This document shows positions 1 through 7,182 of a stretch of 64,000 nt of DNA, in pieces; the stretch's first letter is position 1, and the number at the start of each line of letters is the position of its first letter. The position numbers were made by a program, and so were the translations under genes. The notes beneath the pieces are model-generated. The model saw nothing but the letters and a program-made list of their open reading frames with translations, was not told where the DNA came from and searched no databases. The DNA is from Acidobacteriaceae bacterium. Its GTDB lineage: Bacteria > Acidobacteriota > Terriglobia > Terriglobales > Acidobacteriaceae. The stretch is from positions 138,107 through 202,106 of the forward strand of contig PLCO01000015.1 of NCBI GenBank assembly GCA_003134815.1, read 5' to 3'.

Positions 1-270
1 CAGGCCCTCGCCATCGGCGATCAGGCCACCAACACGCACGTCCTCACCCAGCTCTACGCCCAGTGGAAAGACGCGCCCGTCCAGTACGATTTGCCCGCCC
101 TCTGGGCCCAACTCGGAATTGTCACAACTCCAAACGCCGCCAATTCTGCCGGCTCCAATTCACCCAGCATCGACTTCGTCAGCGCCGCTCCTCTCGCCGC
201 CATTCGTGAGGCCATCACCAAACCCAGAGAGGCGCCGATCGTGGCTGGCGTTGTGCCGCCTTCCCACTGA
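1..270 (+). CDS. C-terminal end of an unrecognised protein (5' truncated by window)
   Basis: Frame 1 is open from the first base to a TGA at 268-270 and gives 89 residues. The visible end is soluble-looking, with an LWAQLGIV stretch and near the C-terminus a DFVSAAPLAAIREAIT segment followed by a proline-rich tail. Codon use is GC3-rich like the neighbouring genes, which supports real coding. I do not recognise the family from this fragment; the tail resembles the C-terminal repeats of secreted peptidases only in a general way, so no function is assigned. It is convergent with recX, whose stop lies about 280 bases downstream. Confidence 0.55.
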   Translation, partial: QALAIGDQATNTHVLTQLYAQWKDAPVQYDLPALWAQLGIVTTPNAANSAGSNSPSIDFVSAAPLAAIREAITKPREAPIVAGVVPPSH

Positions 271-546
271 ACCGGGAGCGGCGAAACTGGGAGCGGAAAA
301 AACACATCGCAAAAGAGCAGGCCAGGAAAGTGCTCTGAAAAGACTACGTATTCAGGTGGAGATTTGAGCGGAAAAAAGATTTTGGACGCGAAAACTCCAT
401 ATATAAACGAGGGGATTTCAGGAATTCGGCGCATGAAAGCGCAGGAAACTCGATCAAAACTACGCATTGAAGGAAAATGGCCGCAAAATAAATTGCATTT
501 GGCCAAGATTCCCCGCTAACGGGGCGGCCTGCGAGGACAGCGAGCC
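271..546. other. Intergenic region between convergent genes
   Basis: This stretch lies between the end of the first gene and the end of recX. It is clearly more A+T-rich than its flanks, with several A runs around 297-310 and 365-378. Open frames crossing it have no family resemblance and atypical composition, so I treat them as chance. A short CCCCGCTAACGGGG hairpin near 513-527 could help end recX transcription but has no T run. Confidence 0.4.
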
Positions 547-1158
547 TCACTCTTCGTTTGTCCCCGATTCGTGCCCTGCCTCGTGCTCTGCTTCGTGTTC
601 TGCGTCCAGCTGCTCCAGCGCCACCAGACTTTCCTCCGCCACATTCCACTGCCGCAGAATCTTGTAGATTGTCCCCGTCGAGAAGCCCGCCGCCACCAGC
701 CGCCGCATAACGCGCGCTGTTTCTTTTTCGTTTTCCGGCTTCCGGATTCTCTTCTTGTCGAGATGCTCGCGCGCCAGCTTCTCTTCATTCGCCAGCCTCT
801 CGTCGCTCGCGCCGCCGTAGCGCGCCTCAACTGTCTCGTTGATCAGCTCGGAGCGAATTCCCTTCCGCTGCAAGTCCTGCCGCACGCGCCGCGCGCCCAG
901 CTTCTCGTTCTCCTGCCGCAGCCGCGCATACGTCTCCGCAAATGCCCGGTCATCGAGATACCCATGCTCCTTCAGCCGCGCAATCGCCGTTCTCACCGCT
1001 GCCTGGCCAAGCTCTCCTTGTTCCGCCCGCGCCGTCATCAGCCGCCGCAGCTCGACCTCGGTGCGCATCTGCCGCCCCAGCGCCCTCACGGCGTACTGAT
1101 ACAGCGCCGCTTCGCCCAGCGGCGTGCGCGGTTTGACTGGTTTGCGCGGAAATCCCAT
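547..1158 (-). CDS. recX: Regulatory protein RecX
   Basis: A 203-residue protein with RecX features: helical repeats rich in Arg and Leu, a REKG-like segment, a central YLDDRAFAETYARLR stretch followed by LGARRVRQDLQRKGI (roughly residues 68-102), and a final three-helix repeat around MRRLVAAGFSTGTIYKILRQW. RecX binds RecA and limits or remodels its filaments during recombination and SOS repair in the cytoplasm. The length is at the upper end for the family because of an acidic, His/Glu-rich tail of about 25 residues (LDAEHEAEHEAGHESG), which looks like a lineage-specific extension. recA is not adjacent. The gene is followed on the same strand by nothing, and lies downstream of the vapC-type toxin with a 5-base gap, so it may share its transcript. 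Confidence 0.9.
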   Translation of the reverse strand: MGFPRKPVKPRTPLGEAALYQYAVRALGRQMRTEVELRRLMTARAEQGELGQAAVRTAIARLKEHGYLDDRAFAETYARLRQENEKLGARRVRQDLQRKGIRSELINETVEARYGGASDERLANEEKLAREHLDKKRIRKPENEKETARVMRRLVAAGFSTGTIYKILRQWNVAEESLVALEQLDAEHEAEHEAGHESGTNEE

Positions 1159-1163
1159 TTAAC

Positions 1164-1607
1164 TTACTCCAGCGGAATCAAAAGATGAAACGACCGATTC
1201 CGCCGCCAGCGATAATGCTTGAAATCGCTGTCGAGCGTGAGAATATCGCCGGTATTGAGCTCATCGGCCATCGCTATCAGGCAGGCATCCGCAAAGTCGC
1301 AAGGCGTATCGGCGTATTTTTCCATGAGTTTGTGCACTGCGGCCGCCGAATCGCAAAGACGAAACGGAATCTCGAATGCGCCCTCACGAATATTGGCCAG
1401 CAGCGCATTGACCGCCGGGCCAGCGTGCCGGAGCAGATGGAACGTCTCGGCAACACAGGCTTCGCAGGTAACGATCGGACCGTCAATTCGCTGGCACGCC
1501 TGCCGGCACTGCAAATGGCGCGCTTCGCGCTTGTTCAATAACGCGACGAGGAAACTAGCGTCAGCCAGGACTGGCGAAGACTGCGCCTGGGATCTCACCA
1601 GTCCCAT
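1164..1607 (-). CDS. vapC: PIN-domain ribonuclease toxin (VapC type)
   Basis: A 147-residue protein with a PIN domain. The expected acidic residues that bind Mg are visible: Asp16 in VLADASFLVALL, Glu54 in ACVAETFH, Asp104/Asp107 in CDFADACL, and Asp126/Asp128 in LTLDSDF. VapC toxins cleave tRNA or rRNA and so halt translation when the antitoxin is degraded. The start overlaps the upstream antitoxin gene by 13 bases on the same strand, the usual tight coupling of a type II toxin-antitoxin operon. The sub-family and RNA target cannot be told from sequence alone. Confidence 0.85.
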   Translation of the reverse strand: MGLVRSQAQSSPVLADASFLVALLNKREARHLQCRQACQRIDGPIVTCEACVAETFHLLRHAGPAVNALLANIREGAFEIPFRLCDSAAAVHKLMEKYADTPCDFADACLIAMADELNTGDILTLDSDFKHYRWRRNRSFHLLIPLE

Positions 1608-1867
1608 TTGCCGTTGCCTTGTTTATCGACGCGCCATTTTTTCCCGAAGCCTTCCAAATGCTTCTTGTTGGTCGCCAGGTCGCCAGGGCCGAAGTCAACG
1701 CAGCCAATGCCAATGACGCGAGGACGAGGCTTTGCCGCCCGCTTCGCTGCCCCTTCAATCAGGCACTCGCGGATCACCTGCGAAGTGGTCCAGCCCTGAT
1801 CTTTTGCAATCATGCGAAGAGCTGCCGCGGCCTTTGCATCCAATCGTGCTTGTACCGTTGCTCCCAT
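1595..1867 (-). CDS. Ribbon-helix-helix type antitoxin (VapB type)
   Basis: A 90-residue protein. The first 45 residues read as a ribbon-helix-helix domain: a short strand (ATVQARLDAKAAAALRMIA) followed by a helix-turn-helix pair ending in TSQVIRECLIEGA. The C-terminal half is basic and ends in KKWRVDKQGNGKWDW, which would be the toxin-binding arm. It is first in the operon and overlaps the PIN toxin by 13 bases. A perfect palindrome 28 bases upstream of the start fits autoregulation by this protein. The family assignment rests on size, fold pattern and context. Confidence 0.75.
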   Translation of the reverse strand: MGATVQARLDAKAAAALRMIAKDQGWTTSQVIRECLIEGAAKRAAKPRPRVIGIGCVDFGPGDLATNKKHLEGFGKKWRVDKQGNGKWDW

Positions 1868-1894
1868 ATGCCAATTGTACTACGTTTGCACTTT

Positions 1895-1907
1895 CGTGTA
1901 TTACACG
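1895..1907. promoter_or_regulatory. Candidate operator of the VapBC-type operon
   Basis: A perfect 6-1-6 inverted repeat, CGTGTATTACACG, sits about 28 bases upstream of the antitoxin start and just beyond the end of the S9 peptidase gene. Ribbon-helix-helix antitoxins normally bind such palindromes at their own promoter. The role is inferred from position and symmetry. Confidence 0.45.
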
Positions 1908-1917
1908 GTCCGACTCT

Positions 1918-4194
1918 CTAGTCCCTATGTTCCTGCCCCACCCACTGATCCACCCAATCGTTCACCGTCTTCCACCAGAGCTGGGAGTTCTGCGGCTTCA
2001 GCACCCAGTGCCCCTCATCAGGAAAATAAAGCATCTTGCTCGGCACGCCCATGAGTTGCAGCGTGTCAAACAGTTGCAGCCCCTCGCTCAGGTCGAGCCG
2101 GTAATCGAGCTGCCCATGAATCACCAGCGTCGGCGTCTTGAAGTTCTTCGCATACAACGACGGCGAAAACTTCCTGAAAGGATTGTCCGCATCCGGCTTC
2201 CCGTAGTAGTCCCACGGATGGCCCCCTTGGGACCCTGGAGTTTTGAATTCATAAATGTTGAACCAGTCCTCCTCCGTCGTCCCAAACGCCGACTCCGCGT
2301 TGAACATTCCGTCGTGGCTCACAATGCACTTGAAGCGGTCCGTGTGGCCCAACACCCAATTCGCCATGTATCCGCCGTAGCTCGCGCCCAGCGCACACTC
2401 GCGGTTTTTATCAATGAACGGATAATGCTGTTCCGCGTAATCCAAGCCCGTCATCAAATCGGAGAATGGCTTGCCGCCCCAGTCGCCGCTCACGCCCTCC
2501 ACAATCGCCTGCCCATATCCGGTCGACCCGCGCGGATTGATCATGATCACGATATAACCGTTGGCCGCAAACAGCTCCGCGTTCCACCGGTAGCTCCAGT
2601 CGTCGCCCCACGCGCCCTGCGGCCCACCGTGAATCAGAAATTTCACCGGATACTTCTTCGCAGCATCGAACCCCGGCGGCCGAATGAGGAACCCCTGCAA
2701 CTTCGTCCCATCCTTCGCCGTAAACCAGAAGTCCTCCATCGCTGGCAGATCGAGCTGCGCGAGAAGCGCGCTGTTGAGATGCGTGACGAGATCGGTACAA
2801 CAGGACCCAGAGTTCTTGTAGATGTTGTCGAGTGGATCATCGCCGCAACTGCTACAAGCTCCTGAAGCATCTGAAATCAGGACTGAAACGACCTCTGATG
2901 GCTGGTCGACCTTCATTTCGGAAGCTATGATCGAACTCGGCGTAAAATCCAATCTTCCCGGCTTTGCTGGTCGTGTCACTATGTGTAGGTCACTGAACCC
3001 CCCGCCGCTTCCCATCAACTCGAGTCTTCCCGTCGCAAGATTCACGTAGTAGATCTTCTCTTGTCCACGATCCCCTGCCGCGAGCAGTATATTGTTCGGC
3101 CCAAACCAATGAAACTCATCCACCCACCGATCAAACTTCGGCAGCAAGTCTTTGCCCGTCTTCGCCGCGCGATCGTAGAGCGACAGCCGGAACTGATCGC
3201 TCTCGTATCCATTCCGCGCCTGGCTTCGCCACGCCAGATATTTCCCGTCCGGAGAGTACGCGGGATTGAAGTTGCCGCCGGCCGACGTGCTAACCTTCAC
3301 CGGCTTCGCCGCAGGATCGGTCAAGTCCAGCGTAAAGATGTCCGCATGAGTCGAGATCGCAGGCACCGGGTCGAAGTTTTCCGTGAACGCCAGTTCCTTT
3401 CCGTCCGGGGAGAAATCGCACCCGCATCCCTGATCGATCGAGGCATAATCAGGCGGCACATCGCGCGGGTCACCCGGATTAAGGTCGCGCATTCCGCTTC
3501 CATCAACTGAAACCAGAAACAAATGTGTTCTCTTGTCCCCGGTGAAGTGGTCCCAGTGGCGATACATAAGCTGCGTCCATATCTGCGCCTTCACCTTGCT
3601 CGCCGCCTGCACCGCATCTCGGCCTTGGTTGCACTTATTCCCGGTGTCAGGATCCGCAAAGGAAATCGCCGGACAATTCGGATAAACAGCAGACGTGAAC
3701 ACAATCGACTTCCCATCTGGCGACCATTTCGCGTTGTCCGCTTCGGTCGCAATCGCCGTAAGCTTCTTCGCGTTACTCGCCGCGCCCGTCGCTGGATCAA
3801 AATCCGCAACCCATATTTGCTGCCCGCCCTCGCGGCTCGAGAGAAACAGAATCCGTTTCCCGTCGGGCGCGAACTGCACGCCCGCGTCGCCCGGCTTCCC
3901 AACAGCCAGCTTGAACGGGGCAGATTCATCAGCGCCGGGGCCCGCAATCGCCTGCAGCCACAGCTCTGCCGTCTTCGTGTTCTGCGCCAGATCTACCGTC
4001 GTTACGGAATACTCCAGCCATTTCCCGTCAGGCGAAACAGCGGTCTCGCCCAGCCGCTTCATCTGCATCATGTCCTCAAACGTCATCGGCCGTTTGGTCG
4101 CGGCGGCTTGAACGGTCTGATCGATTTGCGCGCTGGAAATCGTCGGAAGAACGACTGTTAAAGCCAGAATCAATGCAAAAGAAGTCTGCCGCAT
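1918..4194 (-). CDS. S9 family serine peptidase (prolyl oligopeptidase type, secreted)
   Basis: About 758 residues when read from the ATG at 4194, which has a GAGG ribosome-binding site 8 bases ahead; an in-frame GTG 12 bases further up is less likely. An N-terminal signal peptide (hydrophobic LALTVV core ending ISSAQ) predicts export. The middle is a beta-propeller of TolB/WD40-like repeats with SPDGK signatures at several points. The C-terminal alpha/beta-hydrolase domain holds the catalytic Ser605 in GASYGGYMAN, Asp697 in HGQLDYR and His729 in DEGHW, with HGGP and NPRGSTGYG motifs typical of acylaminoacyl-peptidase or dipeptidyl-peptidase relatives. It should cleave short peptides in the periplasm. 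Two close cysteine pairs (CSSC, CC) in the propeller suggest disulphides. It stands alone, ending beside the vapBC promoter. Confidence 0.92.
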   Translation of the reverse strand: MRQTSFALILALTVVLPTISSAQIDQTVQAAATKRPMTFEDMMQMKRLGETAVSPDGKWLEYSVTTVDLAQNTKTAELWLQAIAGPGADESAPFKLAVGKPGDAGVQFAPDGKRILFLSSREGGQQIWVADFDPATGAASNAKKLTAIATEADNAKWSPDGKSIVFTSAVYPNCPAISFADPDTGNKCNQGRDAVQAASKVKAQIWTQLMYRHWDHFTGDKRTHLFLVSVDGSGMRDLNPGDPRDVPPDYASIDQGCGCDFSPDGKELAFTENFDPVPAISTHADIFTLDLTDPAAKPVKVSTSAGGNFNPAYSPDGKYLAWRSQARNGYESDQFRLSLYDRAAKTGKDLLPKFDRWVDEFHWFGPNNILLAAGDRGQEKIYYVNLATGRLELMGSGGGFSDLHIVTRPAKPGRLDFTPSSIIASEMKVDQPSEVVSVLISDASGACSSCGDDPLDNIYKNSGSCCTDLVTHLNSALLAQLDLPAMEDFWFTAKDGTKLQGFLIRPPGFDAAKKYPVKFLIHGGPQGAWGDDWSYRWNAELFAANGYIVIMINPRGSTGYGQAIVEGVSGDWGGKPFSDLMTGLDYAEQHYPFIDKNRECALGASYGGYMANWVLGHTDRFKCIVSHDGMFNAESAFGTTEEDWFNIYEFKTPGSQGGHPWDYYGKPDADNPFRKFSPSLYAKNFKTPTLVIHGQLDYRLDLSEGLQLFDTLQLMGVPSKMLYFPDEGHWVLKPQNSQLWWKTVNDWVDQWVGQEHRD

Positions 4195-4333
4195 GGAATG
4201 CCTCACCGCACGGCGCGAAACGCCTCGCCACGCGAAGAAAAAGTGTACACCTGAACACAGTTGCCGGGAATCAGTAGCCCATCAGCTAGGATGAGTGGTC
4301 GACGAGCTTCGATATACCGCTCATTTCCGGAGA

Positions 4334-4368
4334 CTGACAACTGAGAACTGATCACTGACCACTGTCAC
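4334..4368. repeat. Heptanucleotide tandem array (5 units)
   Basis: Five consecutive 7-base units in exact register: CTGACAA, CTGAGAA, CTGATCA, CTGACCA, CTGTCAC. The array runs over the stop codon of the DUF3108 gene (4365-4367). Similar period-7 arrays occur at three other places in the window. Confidence 0.7.
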
Positions 4369-5225
4369 TTGTTCTCGTTCCCCGTCAGCCGGAACGTGAT
4401 CGTCCCCCAGAAAAGCCGCGCGCGCATCTGCACCGGAAGGTGCCGGTCGTCGTCCGTGTACCAGATCCAGATGTCGCCGCGATTCTTCACCACGCCCGCG
4501 TCGGCGGTCGGCTGCACGCGGATGGTCTTGAAAGTGCCCAGCGTAGTCTTGATCTCCTCGCGTCCTTCCACTTTCATCGTCACCATCACCGTCCGCTGGG
4601 CGTCGGCCACCGGAACCACGAAACTGTGCCCAACCGTCAGATCCTGCGAGCCGGGGTAAAAAACTCCGGTCAGCAGATCGGTCTCGCAGCCCCGCACCGG
4701 AGTCTCCACGTGCTTGGCCTGGCCATTCACCATGTTCTTTTCGTCGAGAATTGCTTTGGAATTGGCATAGTTGACGTGGAGCGTCGAGTTAAACTGGCGC
4801 CGGCCTTCGACAGTCTGTTTGTCGAAGTCGTAGGTGCATCCCTTGGCGCGATCAAAATCGGATTGGAAGTTGTCGGCGACGTGAAAAAGCAGATTGATGG
4901 CGCCGCTGGTGTTCGCCGATGCGATGATTCGCTCGGTATCCCCAGTCGTCTCAAAGTGAACCACGGCCGTGCCTGCGGGAAAGACGCGCCAATCCACCGA
5001 ATAGGTGAGGGTTTGCTTCTGCGGGAAGCTGAACCCGGCCCGGGGTGGCGCTAATATGTTGGGGTCCTGGCCGAGCGACGTGGACGCTAGACTCAGTGCC
5101 AACAAGAAAGTTGCAGCATTCGCTCGTGTCTTCAAGGCTCGGCGCGGCTCCTTTTGGCCCGGATTCTCAGGAATTAGCCTGGCCTCTTGCTGTTGGACTT
5201 CGTCGACGTGGAAATCGCTCACCAC
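4365..5225 (-). CDS. DUF3108 domain protein, exported
   Basis: A 286-residue protein from a GTG start that overlaps the upstream methyltransferase gene by 7 bases. Residues about 36-53 form a hydrophobic export signal after a basic stretch (ALKTRANAATFLLALSL), so the real start may be further in than the GTG. The rest is beta-rich with features of DUF3108: FPAGTAVVHFETTG, a Cys-containing CTYDFDKQTVEGRRQF, and a C-terminal DIWIWYTDDDRHLPVQMRARLFWG. The family is periplasmic or outer-membrane-associated and of unsettled function. It is the last gene in a minus-strand run with heptosyltransferase and methyltransferase, which hints at envelope biogenesis. The stop codon lies inside a heptanucleotide array. 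Confidence 0.8.
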   Translation of the reverse strand: MVSDFHVDEVQQQEARLIPENPGQKEPRRALKTRANAATFLLALSLASTSLGQDPNILAPPRAGFSFPQKQTLTYSVDWRVFPAGTAVVHFETTGDTERIIASANTSGAINLLFHVADNFQSDFDRAKGCTYDFDKQTVEGRRQFNSTLHVNYANSKAILDEKNMVNGQAKHVETPVRGCETDLLTGVFYPGSQDLTVGHSFVVPVADAQRTVMVTMKVEGREEIKTTLGTFKTIRVQPTADAGVVKNRGDIWIWYTDDDRHLPVQMRARLFWGTITFRLTGNENK

Positions 5226-5944
5226 GCCCGGTGCAGAACCGTCTCCAGCACCGGTCGCAGATAGATCAGGCTCAGGTAGAGCAGTGCGGCCCCTAAGGCA
5301 GAATTGTACTCGCAGTGCTCGAGGTACAGCCCGAACGAAAAGCCGCCCGTAGCCGCTTGGGTAACTGGCCTGGAAACAACGGTTGAACCCGAATCGCGAG
5401 GCGGTTCGGCAGGCGAGAGGCGCGGCGGGGGGCGTGGCAAGAACCGTGGAATGAAACGCGGAACGTTTCGGCAGTACTCATCGAACCCGGGAAATGCGCC
5501 GCGCAGAAATTTCTCTTCCGACGCGATCACAGGAATATAGATTGCCGCGAAACCGGCGGCAAGCAGCAGCGCAACTGGCCAGCTAAGCAGCGCCACCGCA
5601 AACCCGGCAGCGATCAGCGTCGATCCAAGATAAAGCGGATTCCGCGTGTATGCGTAGGGCCCGGTCACAGAGAGCTCCTGGTTCTTCTTCACCGTGCCTG
5701 ACGCGATCGCGCGCAGTGCAAGCCCCGGCAATACCAGCGCCAGGCTCCATTCAATCGCAGTCGGATGCAGCGGCCGGCGCACGACTTCGACCAGATAAAC
5801 AGCAGCGGTCACGAATCCCAGGGGGACGCGAATCCGCCGCGCGATTCGCTGCCACGACCACGGCCCGGAACCGCCTCCTGGAGGAATGGGATCGCCCTTT
5901 GGAGAAATTGCCTGTCCATTTTGAGAAGACGGCTGCTCGGTCAT
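5219..5944 (-). CDS. Isoprenylcysteine carboxyl methyltransferase-like membrane protein
   Basis: A 241-residue integral membrane protein. The conserved ICMT/phospholipid-methyltransferase pattern is present: GPYAYTRNPLYLG near residue 100, then a hydrophobic pair of helices, then an EEKFLRGAFPGFDEYCRNVPRFIP segment, in which the Glu-Glu and Tyr bind S-adenosylmethionine. A final TM segment follows a variable proline/arginine-rich loop. Members methylate lipids or isoprenoid-cysteines in the membrane; the substrate here is unknown. It overlaps the heptosyltransferase gene by 4 bases (ATGA) and the DUF3108 gene by 7, so the three are almost certainly co-translated. Confidence 0.82.
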   Translation of the reverse strand: MTEQPSSQNGQAISPKGDPIPPGGGSGPWSWQRIARRIRVPLGFVTAAVYLVEVVRRPLHPTAIEWSLALVLPGLALRAIASGTVKKNQELSVTGPYAYTRNPLYLGSTLIAAGFAVALLSWPVALLLAAGFAAIYIPVIASEEKFLRGAFPGFDEYCRNVPRFIPRFLPRPPPRLSPAEPPRDSGSTVVSRPVTQAATGGFSFGLYLEHCEYNSALGAALLYLSLIYLRPVLETVLHRAW

Positions 5945-7110
5945 CGCCCACTCTCCTCGGCCCGCAGCTCGTCCGCCGCGCGCAGCACATCTTCAGGCGC
6001 GATGGTCAGCAGCCCCGGATCGGGCGCGTCGCGTCTTGAATGATCGCGCCTGCTGTCAGGGCTACGCAACACGCGGGCTCGCGTGCCGTAAGGCCCGTTC
6101 CGGCTGGGGTCGGTTGGCCCGTAAATTCCAACAACCGGACGGCCGAGCGCGCTCGCCAGGTGCAGTGGCCCCGTGTCTCCGCCAATGCACAGGCCGATGC
6201 GGCGCGTAAACGCGATCAACTGCGGCAGAGTTGCGGTCAACGGTACGGCGCGGCCCGAGGCGATTGTGGCGGCAAGCGGTTCCTCACCTGGCCCGGCGTT
6301 CACCACAACGTGCAGCCCGCGCTCCGCGAGTCCTTCGGCCACGGCGGCATAACGCTCAGCCGGCCAGCGCTTGGCGCCCCAGCCCGCTCCCGGCGTGATC
6401 AGCGCGATGGGCCGCGCGGCTCCGGGAAATGTGTCGGCGAGCCACGCCGCGCTCCACGATTCGGCCTCTGGATCGACCGGAATAACCGGATCGACTGCAG
6501 CCAGTGCGTCACCCGCAACAGCAGAGGCCAGTTCTACATCCTGCTCGATCACGTGCGCCTCATGCGTCACAATTCGCTCGGTAAAGAGCCACTGCGCAGG
6601 CCACTCGCGCGGGCTTGCCTCGCCAATGCGGCGCGGGCAGCCACTCATGCGGGCGATGACTGCCGAGCGGATCGCGCCCTGAAGGTCGAGAACGGCGCTG
6701 TAGCCGGCCTCGCGTAACTCGCTGCGCAAAGCGCCGATCGCGCGGCGCGTGTCTCCGCTCAGCGGGTGGCGCTTCCATTCGTGGCTCGGAGCAAAGTGCA
6801 ACCGGTCGACAACGGGCATCGCGGCGTCGCGGAGGGACATTGCTAGGTCGCGATCAGGCACATCGGAGGCAGAAACGGGCATTTCGGGGCCACGAATCGT
6901 CGCTTCCTCACTGCCGTTTCCCCTGATCCCTGTTCCCTGTTCCCTGTTCCGTGCCTTTAGCAGTGCCTGCCAGCGCGGTTCGACAACCCAGCCGATCTCC
7001 CAGTCAGGATGAGCGAGACGCAGAGCTGTCACTGCCGGCAGCGCGTGAAGAATATCGCCCATTGCGCCCAGGCGGACGATGAGCAGGCGGAAGTTGGATT
7101 GCGCGCGCAA
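5941..7110 (-). CDS. waaC: Glycosyltransferase family 9 (heptosyltransferase, WaaC-like)
   Basis: A 389-residue GT9 enzyme that should transfer ADP-heptose to the lipopolysaccharide inner core at the cytoplasmic face. The N-terminal Rossmann start is clear (LLIVRLGAMGDILHALPAV), and the C-terminal nucleotide-sugar domain has PGAGWGAKRWP, a GGDTGPLHLASALGRP motif with the usual Asp/His, and GIYGPTDPSRNGPYG. Between about residues 54 and 98 it carries an extra segment of roughly 45 residues with no counterpart expected in the family; the DNA there includes a heptanucleotide tandem array. The insert keeps the frame, so the gene may be functional with a disordered loop. It begins a three-gene overlapping run with the methyltransferase and DUF3108 protein. 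Whether heptosyltransferase I or II is meant cannot be settled. Confidence 0.85.
   Translation of the reverse strand: MRAQSNFRLLIVRLGAMGDILHALPAVTALRLAHPDWEIGWVVEPRWQALLKARNREQGTGIRGNGSEEATIRGPEMPVSASDVPDRDLAMSLRDAAMPVVDRLHFAPSHEWKRHPLSGDTRRAIGALRSELREAGYSAVLDLQGAIRSAVIARMSGCPRRIGEASPREWPAQWLFTERIVTHEAHVIEQDVELASAVAGDALAAVDPVIPVDPEAESWSAAWLADTFPGAARPIALITPGAGWGAKRWPAERYAAVAEGLAERGLHVVVNAGPGEEPLAATIASGRAVPLTATLPQLIAFTRRIGLCIGGDTGPLHLASALGRPVVGIYGPTDPSRNGPYGTRARVLRSPDSRRDHSRRDAPDPGLLTIAPEDVLRAADELRAEESGR
6921..6948. repeat. Heptanucleotide tandem array inside a coding sequence (4 units)
   Basis: Four 7-base units in register: CCCTGAT, then CCCTGTT three times, followed by a decayed unit. It lies within the heptosyltransferase gene and encodes, on the minus strand, part of the NREQGTGIRGN segment of its unusual insert. 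Confidence 0.75.
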
Positions 7111-7182
7111 AGTCTGATTTTCGCACAGCGGTTCAAAATTGAGAGTCTTGCGGCCGACCGCCCTATCAACCGTTGCCCCGCC

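Noticed and set aside
1732..2865. Long plus-strand frame opposite the S9 peptidase
   Set aside because: It is antisense to well-supported peptidase sequence with catalytic motifs and has an Arg/His/Pro-rich composition typical of antisense frames in GC-rich DNA.
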